Shown one piece after another: positions 1 to 8,662 of a stretch of 23,760 nucleotides of DNA. The notes under the pieces were generated by a model, which saw only the letters and a program-made list of their open reading frames with translations, was not told the origin of the DNA and did no database searches. The position numbers were made by a program, and so were the translations under genes. The first letter of the stretch is position 1; each line of letters starts with the position of its first letter. Source of the DNA: Ochromonas danica (Eukaryota > Sar > Chrysophyceae > Chromulinales > Chromulinaceae); contig VKHL01000262.1 in the NCBI GenBank assembly GCA_015146655.1, forward strand, positions 1-23,760. The letters are read 5' to 3'.

Positions 1-719
1 TATCTAATAGTTAGTCTGTTATGATATGTAGTATGTTATAAGTTAGTGTTAGTGTAGGTAGAAAGCAGATGAATATGTTAATGTATAGTATATGTTACTA
101 TGAGTAGATGTACAGTATACTAGTTAGTCTGTTATGATGGTGTATATGTTATAAGTTAGTGTTAGTGTAGGTAGAAAGCAGATGAATATGTTAATGTATA
201 GTATATGTTACTATGAGTAGATATCTATACAGTATAATAGTTAGTCTGTTATGATATGTAGTATGTTATAAGTTAGTGTTAGTGTAGGTAGAGAGCAGAT
301 GAATATGTTAATGTATAGTATATGTTACTATGAGTATATATCTAATAGTTAGTCTGTTATGATATGTAGTATGTTATAAGTTAGTGTTAGTGTAGGTAGA
401 AAGCAGATGAATATGCTAATGTATAGTATATGTTAGTATGAGTAGATATCTATACAGTATAATAGTTAGTCTGTTATGATATGTAGTATGTTATAAGTTA
501 GTGTTAGTGTAGGTAGAGAGCAGATGAATATGTTAATGTATAGTATATGTTACTATGAGTATATATCTAATAGTTAGTCTGTTATGATATGTAGTATGTT
601 ATAAGTTAGTGTTAGTGTAGGTAGAAAGCAGATGAATATGCTAATGTGTAGTATATGTTAGTATGAGTAGATATCTATACAATCTAATAGTTAGTCTGTT
701 ATGATGGTGTATATGTTAT
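1..719. repeat. Intronic satellite, about 115-bp unit, seven copies
   Basis: The core TTAGTCTGTTATGAT starts at 11, 124, 241, 349, 466, 574 and 691. The spacing alternates between 108 and 117 bp, so the array has a higher-order period of 225 bp (241 to 466 to 691; 349 to 574). Units share the motifs ATGTTATAAGTTAGTG, AAAGCAGATGAATATG and GTATAGTATATGTTA. The block lies immediately upstream of the ankyrin exon at 829 and is read as part of an intron whose 5' end is outside the window. The same family fills the introns of the second ankyrin gene (about 4248-7400). No open reading frame of interest was seen. Confidence 0.9.
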
Positions 720-828
720 AAGTTAGTGTATGTGTAGTAGATATAAAGTAGGTGAAGGTGTTAGTATGATCAGATATAGAATGATTATAATATTGTTATA
801 TCTAATATATGCGACTGTGTTTGACTAG

Positions 829-1319
829 GATGGACTGATGACGCCCTTGCATGGTGCATGCGACAATGGTCACGTAGTAGTTGTTCTGGTCTTACTACGC
901 GATGAGCGGCTGGATGTGAACTAGGCTGATAATGTAAGCTAGGCTGTGTTTTGTCTCATCATCTTACTGTAACTACTATGTCAAAATACTAACATTGATT
1001 TGAGTCTTGTATATGATAACAGAGTATTGATGTGTTAGTAATGTCTCATCTGTGTTTGTTTCTATCATTTGTTTGTCACAAGATGTATGAAATGGATGAT
1101 GTGTTATGGTGGTGTGTATGAGAGGTTAGCAATAGAGTGTAGAGTATTATTAGAGTGAGTGGCATGCTGTGTTGTTATTGACTCTAATCTTGTCATACTC
1201 TCTGTCTTATATTATCTTCTATATTGTGGTGGTTGTTGCTTTAGTATGGAAGGACTCCTCTGGATGTTGCTTGGAAAGAAGACATTAAAGCACTTCTGAG
1301 GGCTAAGGGAGCAATATAG
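829..1319 (+). pseudogene. 3' end of an ankyrin-repeat gene, with an in-frame stop
   Basis: Two exons are visible. Exon 829-933 (105 bp, phase 0, between ...TTTGACTAG and GTAAGC) encodes one ankyrin repeat beginning DGLMTPLHGAC, but codon 32 (922-924) is TAG where the sister exons have a sense codon, usually AAG. Exon 1245-1319 follows the acceptor TGCTTTAG, encodes YGRTPLDVAWK...LLRAKGAI and ends in TAG (1317-1319). The same position in the sister gene's last exon (7819-7908) is AAG. The intron between them is clearly related to the sister gene's last intron (shared GTTGTTATTGACTCTAA and TCTTGTCATACTCTCTGTC). It is therefore a diverged duplicate of the neighbour's 3' end. With standard decoding the first TAG truncates the protein and makes the last exon unreachable, so decay is likely. 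The exon at 829 could instead be skipped, which would keep the frame because it is symmetric. Upstream exons lie outside the window. Confidence 0.6.
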
Positions 1320-1709
1320 AGAAGAATAGTCTAGTATCCTCTCTCCCCTAACGTTATCAACCCACAAACGGGATGATGCACTTGAATTTGCCAATGCTTG
1401 ACTTCGAACTAATATGACCACAACAAAACCATAGAAGCGGGTCGTTTTGACCCGAAAGTCGACTTTTTACCTCACTTTTTGACTTTACCACGTGGACTTT
1501 TGCTCTTCCAACCTTTGAGGAAAGTAGTAAAATAGACTTTAAAATCATAAAATTAGACTTTAAAGTCACTGTGGCCAAGTATCGGTATCGTATCGGGGTA
1601 TCGGCTTTTTCGACCCAAGTATGGATCGGCCCCCAAAAACCGACCGATACCCAAAGGCGAAGGTAAAACTTCGTGCACTGCATGTAATAGACAGAAGAAT
1701 ATCGTCACC
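1320..1709. promoter_or_regulatory. Upstream region of the second ankyrin gene, rich in dyads
   Basis: This 390-bp spacer separates the two ankyrin genes and should contain the second gene's promoter. It holds two perfect 12-bp palindromes, AAAGTCGACTTT (1455-1466) and GACTTTAAAGTC (1556-1567), several partial copies of ACTTT, and a 9-bp inverted repeat, GGGTATCGG (1596-1604) with CCGATACCC (1644-1652). The start codon at 1710 has the context CACCATG. No TATA box was identified with confidence. The regulatory role is inferred from position only. Confidence 0.35.
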
Positions 1710-2541
1710 ATGCTACTACTTGTAGGACTACTGAATGCTTTAATAGAAGAACTACAAGCTGTCCTCAGACTTGTAATTTATCTTGTCTACCTCGTCCTAA
1801 AATTACTTCATATCATATTTTCCTATTTGATAGACTTGACAGAAAAGATCCAGTTGAGCTTAAAGAAGCCAGGTGCAGAGGAAGAAAAGAGAAAGACTGA
1901 AGAAGCAGATCGTGCTGAGGTAGAGAAGGTGGTTTGTGGTCTTCTGGATGCTGTCGCTCACAAGGTCGAAGAAGCCAGACGAGTTGATTTAGAGAGAAAG
2001 CTGGAAGAATGTCAGGCAGTAAATGAGAAGGTTGTGTCTGAACTAGAAGAGAGCATCAAAGCAAGAGAGACAGAAGAAGCCAGACGAATTGAGGCAGAGA
2101 GAAAGCTGGAAGAGTCTCACTCTGAGATTGCTGATTTGAAGAATAAACTCTTAAAATCCATCACAGTGAGAGACGAAGAAGGAGCAAAACGTGCTGGCGC
2201 AGAGCGAAGGGTTATAGAAGCCGAGGCTTTGAATAGAAATGTCTTGTCTCAATTACTAGAGGGCCAGATCGCTGTTCTACTTCGGGATTGTTCCAGTAAT
2301 TGGCAGCAGATGATTGGGTCTGGGGATATGATTGTGTTGAAAGCACTGGAGACTTACAATGCAATCGATAGAATCCCTGTATCACTAATCAACCATCACT
2401 TCACAATGACTGTAGATGGTCAAGAGATCAAGGTAAAGCTATTGATTATAGTCTAGTCTGCTGGTTGATCTTGTGTGTAGGAGATGTTATAAAAAAGTGT
2501 ACTCTAGCTAACTAAACATGTTAGCAGAGGATGATGCTTGC

Positions 2542-2590
<49 letters not shown>

Positions 2591-5500
2591 ATGCTGTAGA
2601 CGGGAGGAATGTATATTGTTGTCTATTCTAATAGTGATGATATGATTTGGTGAATGCCTAATAATGGTCTACAGGGTATGACAGCACTGCAGATGGCAGC
2701 TGATATGGGCGACGCGGAGTTGGCGAGGTTGTTGTTACTTCATCCAGCAATTAACGCCAATGCTGTGGACAGTAAGGTGGGTATATAACCAACCTTTCAA
2801 TTAACTATTATATGTAACAGCGAGTATTAATGCTACGCTAATCATCTTGACATTTTCGTTTTACACTAATGTGGTTACTCTGAGTGAGTAGGATGGAGAT
2901 ACTGCCCTGCATGCAGCCTGTTTGAAGGGTCACGTTGACGTTATAAGGCTCTTATTGGACGAACAGCGGGTGGAGGTAGCTAAGGCTAATAATGTGAGTA
3001 TGATACCCGCTGTTGCACCTGCAGGCTTTGCAGTACAACAACTATAATGTCCCATGGGATATTAAAACTGATACTAATGTCTGTGATTGTGTTTGTGTAG
3101 GATGGATACACTTCCTTACATGCTGCGTGCATTGTAAAAGGGAATGTTGAAGTTGTGAAGGTTCTATTGGGGAACTCTCGGGTAGATGTGAATATCAAGG
3201 ATTTGGTAAGCGTAGTGATAATTAGTTGTAGGTTAGTATAAGTAGATGTATTATAGTTATGATGTGGTTGTTATTGCAATAGCATGCTCATACTGATGAT
3301 GGTGACTGGTTTTGACTAGAACGGAAGTACCCCTTTGCATGCCGCGTGCAAAATAAATGAGAATATCGAAGTGGTGACAATCTTATTACTCGATCAGCGG
3401 GTGGAAGTGAACGCGGCTGATAAGGTAATAGTGGTTATGTGGTACTATCGTGCATGGCAGTCGTCTTGTATTATTTTAGAGCATCGTAATGATGTGTTAT
3501 GGGTGGGTTGTTGCATGGTGGAAGTTGTTGGTGTAGGTGTGCAGAAAGTGACTTTGATATTGTGCACATCTTAGTTCGAGTATATGTAACGTTTGTAGGC
3601 TAGTGTCATTCTTTATATAGACTACCTGTACTAATGCTCATTTGTGGTGTGTGAGTAGGTTGGAGATACTCCCTTTCATACTGCATGCAGCAGTGGAAAT
3701 GTTGAAGTGGTGAATACATTGTTACTCGATGAGCGGGTGGATATAACCAAAGTTAATATTGTAAGTATGACTGCATGTAACATCTGCTTTTATGGCTGTG
3801 GCGGTAGTATAGTGTTATATGACGGGTTGTAGAGTATGCATGTTAGAAAGTGTTGGTGTTGGTGTAGCATATGAATAGATATACAGTATAGTATATTAGT
3901 TACTGTACAAGTATAATGTTGCTATTAGTATAGGATACTAATACTGACGTTAATGTTAATGTAGATATAATGTATGACTGTGATAATGTGTATATGCTGA
4001 TATGACCAGATGTATTATTATACTGTTATTTCTTTTGTTTACTAATTCTACATCTAATTATGTGTTATTATGGTTGGTCAGAATGGGTATACTCCCTTTC
4101 GTAAAGCGTGTGAGTATGGGAATGTTAAAGTGGTTGAAGCCCTATTATGTGATGAGAAGGTTGATGTAAACAAGACTGGTAATGTAAGTGTTGCTATTCT
4201 TTCCTCTAGTTGTCTTGTACTGTATAGTATAGTATGTCCCATTAATAATATGTAGTATGTTATAAGTTAGTGTTAGTGTAGGTGTAAAGCAGATGAATAT
4301 GTTAATGTATAGTATATGTTACTATAAGTAGATAGCTATACAATCTAATAGTTAGCCTGTTATGATGCTGTATATGTTATAAGTTAGTGTATGTGTAGTA
4401 GATATAAAGTAGGTGAAGGTGTTAGTATTATTAGCATATGTTAGTATGATCAGATATAGAATATTACAATGTCATTATTATTATTGTGACAGCTAATACA
4501 TATGTGACTGTGTTTGACTAGAGTGAATGGACGCCGTTGCATGCTGCATGTAGCAGAGGTCATGTTGAAGTTGTCAAGGTCTTATTGGCCGATAAAAGGG
4601 CTGATGTGAACAGGACTGCTCTTGTAAGTATGGCTATCATTTCTTCTATCTTACACTGTAGTAGTCTTGCACTGTATAGTATAGTATGTCACAATAATGA
4701 TATGTAGTATGTTATAAGTTAGTATTAGTGTTTGTGTGGGTGTAAAGCAGATGAATATGTTAATGTATAGTATATGTTACTATGAGTAGATATCTATACA
4801 GTATACTAGTTAGTCTGTTATGATGGTGTATATGTTATAAGTTAGTGTTAGTGTAGGTGTAAAGCAGATGAATATGTTAATGTACAGTATATGTTAGTAT
4901 GAGTATATATCTATACAGTATAATAGTTAGTCTGTTATGATATGTAGTATGTTATAAGTTAGTGTTAGTGTAGGTGTAAAGCAGATGAATATGTTAATGT
5001 ATAGTATATGTTACTATAAGTAGATAGCTATACAATCTAATAGTTAGCCTGTTATGATGCTGTATATGTTATAAGTTAGTGTATGTGTAGTAGATATAAA
5101 GTAGGTGAAGGTGTTAGTATTATTAGCATATGTTAGTATGATCAGATATAGAATATTACAATGTCATTATTATTATTGTGACAGCTAATACATATGTGAC
5201 TGTGTTTGACTAGAGTGAATGGACGCCGTTGCATGCTGCATGTAGCAGAGGTCATGTTGAAGTTGTCAAGGTCTTATTGGCCGATAAAAGGGCTGATGTG
5301 AACAGGACTGCTCTTGTAAGTATGGCTATCATTTCTTCTATCTTACACTGTAGTAGTCTTGCACTGTATAGTATAGTATGTCACAATAATGATATGTAGT
5401 ATGTTATAAGTTAGTATTAGTGTTTGTGTGGGTGTAAAGCAGATGAATATGTTAATGTATAGTATATGTTACTATGAGTAGATATCTATACAGTATACTA

Positions 5501-7908
5501 GTTAGTCTGTTATGATGGTGTATATGTTATAAGTTAGTGTTAGTGTAGGTGTAAAGCAGATGAATATGTTAATGTACAGTATATGTTAGTATGAGTATAT
5601 ATCTATACAGTATAATAGTTAGTCTGTTATGATATGTAGTATGTTATAAGTTAGTGTTAGTGTAGGTGTAAAGCAGATGAATATGTTAATGTATAGTATA
5701 TGTTACTATAAGTAGATAGCTATACAATCTAATAGTTAGCCTGTTATGATGCTGTATATGTTATAAGTTAGTGTATGTGTAGTAGATATAAAGTAGGTGA
5801 AGGTGTTAGTATTATTAGCATATGTTAGTATGATCAGATATAGAATATTACAATGTCATTATTATTATTGTGACAGCTAATACATATGTGACTGTGTTTG
5901 ACTAGAGTGAATGGACGCCGTTGCATGCTGCATGTAGCAGAGGTCATGTTGAAGTTGTCAAGGTCTTATTGGCCGATAAAAGGGCTGATGTGAACAGGAC
6001 TGCTCTTGTAAGTATGGCTATCATTTCTTCTATCTTACACTGTAGTAGTCTTGCACTGTATAGTATAGTATGTCACAATAATGATATGTAGTATGTTATA
6101 AGTTAGTATTAGTGTTTGTGTGGGTGTAAAGCAGATGAATATGTTAATGTATAGTATATGTTACTATGAGTAGATATCTATACAGTATACTAGTTAGTCT
6201 GTTATGATGGTGTATATGTTATAAGTTAGTGTTAGTGTAGGTGTAAAGCAGATGAATATGTTAATGTACAGTATATGTTAGTATGAGTATATATCTATAC
6301 AGTATAATAGTTAGTCTGTTATGATATGTAGTATGTTATAAGTTAGTGTTAGTGTAGGTGTAAAGCAGATGAATATGTTAATGTATAGTATATGTTACTA
6401 TAAGTAGATAGCTATACAATCTAATAGTTAGCCTGTTATGATGCTGTATATGTTATAAGTTAGTGTATGTGTAGTAGATATAAAGTAGGTGAAGGTGTTA
6501 GTATTATTAGCATATGTTAGTATGATCAGATATAGAATATTACAATGTCATTATTATTATTGTGACAGCTAATACATATGTGACTGTGTTTGACTAGAGT
6601 GAATGGACGCCGTTGCATGCTGCATGTAGCAGAGGTCATGTTGAAGTTGTCAAGGTCTTATTGGCCGATAAAAGGGCTGATGTGAACAGGACTGCTCTTG
6701 TAAGTATGGCTATCATTTCTTCTATCTTACACTGTAGTAGTCTTGCACTGTATAGTATAGTATGTCACAATAATGATATGTAGTATGTTATAAGTTAGTA
6801 TTAGTGTTTGTGTGGGTGTAAAGCAGATGAATATGTTAATGTATAGTATATGTTACTATGAGTAGATATCTATACAGTATACTAGTTAGTCTGTTATGAT
6901 GGTGTATATGTTATAAGTTAGTGTTAGTGTAGGTGTAGTAGATATAAAGTAGATGAAGGTGTTAGTATTATTAGCATATGTTAGTATGAACAGATATAGA
7001 ATATTACAATGTCGTTATTATTATTGTTATACCTAATATACTGTATGTGACTGTGTTTCACCAGAGTGGATGTATGCCCTTGCATACCGCATGCTTGAGT
7101 GGTCATGTTGAAGTTGTCAAGGTCTTATTGGCCGATAAGAGGGTTGACGTGAACAAACTTGGTGATGTAAGTGTGGCTATAATTTCTTACACCTTACACT
7201 GAAGTAGTCTTGTCTGTATAGTATAGTATGTCACAATAATGATATGCAGTATGTTATAAGTTAGTGTTAGTGTAGGTAGAAAGCAGATGAATATGTTAAT
7301 GTATAGTATATGTTAGTTTGAGTATATATCTAATAGTTAGTATGTTATGATAGTTGATATGTAATAGGTTAGTGTAGGTGTAGTAGATATAAAGTAGGTG
7401 AAGGATGTACTACTGTTTGCATATACTGATATAGATAGATTACAATGCCATTACTATTGTTATATCTAATATATGTGACTGTGCTTGTTTGTTAGCATGG
7501 ACGGACGCCCTTGCATGCTGCATGCCGTAAGGGTCATATAGAAGTGGTTCTGATCTTATTACTTGATGGGCGAGTAGATGTGAACAAGACTGATAAGGTA
7601 AGTGTGTCCATGTCTAATATCAGCTTATATGGTAGTAGTCTAATATAGTACAGTCTGGTATAGTCTATTAGAGTCATGATGTGTGGTGTGTTAGTAGATG
7701 TTGTAGGTCTAGTGGCAGTGGTAGTTATGTTGACAGAGTGTGTTGTTGTTATTGACTCTAACCTTGTCATACTCTCTGTCTTATGTTGTCTTGTATCTTG
7801 TGGTTGTTGTTTGTTTAGTGGGGACAGACTGCACTGACGGTTGCTAAGACAGAAGACGTTAAAGCACTTCTGAGGGCCAAGGGAGCAATAAAGGGAAGAA
7901 GAGGTTGA
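1710..7908 (+). CDS. Hydrophobic, coiled-coil and ankyrin-repeat protein, one repeat per exon
   Basis: Exons: 1710-2432, 2675-2776, 2892-2993, 3101-3205, 3320-3424, 3659-3760, 4082-4183, 4522-4623, 5214-5315, 5906-6007, 6598-6699, 7065-7166, 7496-7597, 7819-7908; about 680 aa. All introns are GT-AG and phase 0. Residues 1-46 are strongly hydrophobic (one or two membrane segments or a hairpin). Residues about 55-180 are a charged coiled coil with a 35-residue internal repeat: EEARR at 87 and 122, and a relative at 156. Twelve ankyrin repeats of 34-35 residues follow, each one exon, with the pattern xGxTPLHAAC...[10 protein letters not shown]...RVDVNK. Exons 8-11 have the same sequence. The last exon (half a repeat plus a basic tail, GRRG) ends in TGA. 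Ankyrin arrays bind proteins, so a membrane-attached scaffold or recognition protein is likely, but the ligand is unknown. It is a tandem paralogue of the gene at 829-1319. Confidence is high for the structure and low for function. Confidence 0.85.
2542..2590. repeat. (TGT)n microsatellite in intron 1
   Basis: About 16 uninterrupted TGT triplets lie in the first intron (2433-2674) of the ankyrin gene, well away from both splice sites. The tract is probably length-polymorphic. Confidence 0.95.
4248..6937 (+). repeat. 692-bp exon-containing tandem array, 3.9 copies
   Basis: Equivalent points recur exactly 692 bp apart: the ankyrin exon starts at 4522, 5214, 5906 and 6598. By eye the copies are identical over exon and intron. 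The left edge is where sequence before ATATGTAGTATG stops matching (4248). The right edge is 6937, where GGTGTAAAGC is replaced by GGTGTAGTAG. Each unit is one 102-bp phase-0 exon plus 590 bp of intron made mostly of the ~115-bp satellite, so each unit adds exactly 34 residues. The full unit is present three times, plus about 0.9 of a fourth. Confidence 0.95.
7241..7400. repeat. Diverged satellite copy in the intron before exon 13
   Basis: GTTATAAGTTAGTGTTAGTG, AAAGCAGATGAATATG and ATCTAATAGTTAGTATGTTA recur here, followed by the GTGTAGTAGATATAAAGTAGG segment that precedes several ankyrin exons. It is a single unit, more diverged than those of the 692-bp array. Confidence 0.8.
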
Positions 7909-8662
7909 TGGCTACAAGCATTGATAAGACATGATGAAGGAAGAAGAAGAAACTATGATAGTCAAGGTGATACTAACGATGATGATGACGACATGGTGTT
8001 GAGAACTAGCTAGTCTGGTCTGGTCCAGTCTCAAACAGTTTGGAGTATTCTCTTCAGATGTCACGCACTCACAGTTCCGAGACCTTCGACCGCTTTGACA
8101 AAGCAGCGAAGTTGACGTCTTCACCAATTTGCTTTTCATTCTCTTCCTGTTTATCGTCGCAGACTATCCAAAAGTGATTAAACGTACGGCATCTCGCTTT
8201 CTATTTCAGCGACAGGTACCTATTGGTTGAGACAAGGTGTCTGGAACTGCTTGAAGCACATTTCCTAACGAGTCTGACAAGTGCACCAAGAAGGATCAAC
8301 TCTGTCCCAACACGAGGACATTGTCTACCATAGAGGTCGTAATCACAATCCTTCGGTGATCCGACAAATCCTGCGCCGCACTCCGCAAAAACTGGAAATC
8401 GGAATCCTCCGATCAGCAGCAGATGTTTTCGCTAACCCTAAGCCTAACCCTAACCCTAACCCTAACCCCAACCCCAACCCTAACACTAACACTAACACTA
8501 ACCCTAGTCTAAATGGATGGGAATGGTTGAGAAACGGGAAACGCATGTCCATGTCGCGTTTTTTGGGTCCAGGGTAAATCTGGGGAAATAGCAGTCTGGC
8601 TCTGTTTACAAAACAACCAAACAAGTTGTGAAAAAGTGGAAGAAGAAGACTGAAAGATCGCA
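7909..8662. other. Spacer between the ankyrin gene and the AAA ATPase gene
   Basis: This 754-bp stretch has no convincing gene. It should contain the 3' UTR of the ankyrin gene and the promoter of the AAA ATPase gene. I saw no AATAAA close to the ankyrin stop codon. The only marked structure is the telomere-like block listed separately. Open frames crossing it are produced by that repeat. Confidence 0.6.
8431..8506. repeat. Interstitial telomere-like CCCTAA repeat
   Basis: About 75 bp of CCCTAA units, degenerating into CCCCAA and CACTAA variants (for example CCTAACCCTAACCCTAAC near 8445). CCCTAA is the complement of the TTAGGG telomere repeat of animals, many fungi and many algae. The block ends about 155 bp upstream of the AAA ATPase start codon. 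Genes continue on both sides, so this is not a chromosome end. Confidence 0.85.

Noticed and set aside
829-1319. A variant genetic code reading TAG as an amino acid
   Set aside because: The protease gene ends normally in TAG, and the conserved genes contain no in-frame TAG, so decay or exon skipping explains the first gene better.
1357-1683. 108-codon - frame before the ankyrin gene
   Set aside because: It covers palindromic, low-complexity upstream sequence and has no domain-like pattern.
3335-3574. 79-codon + frame taken as a separate gene
   Set aside because: It is an ankyrin exon (3320-3424) read through its donor site into the intron. The 61-codon frame at 4070-4255 is the same kind of artefact.
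1-6937. CRISPR-like array of direct repeats
   Set aside because: The repeats have no unique spacers; they are satellite units and duplicated exons in a eukaryotic gene with GT-AG introns.
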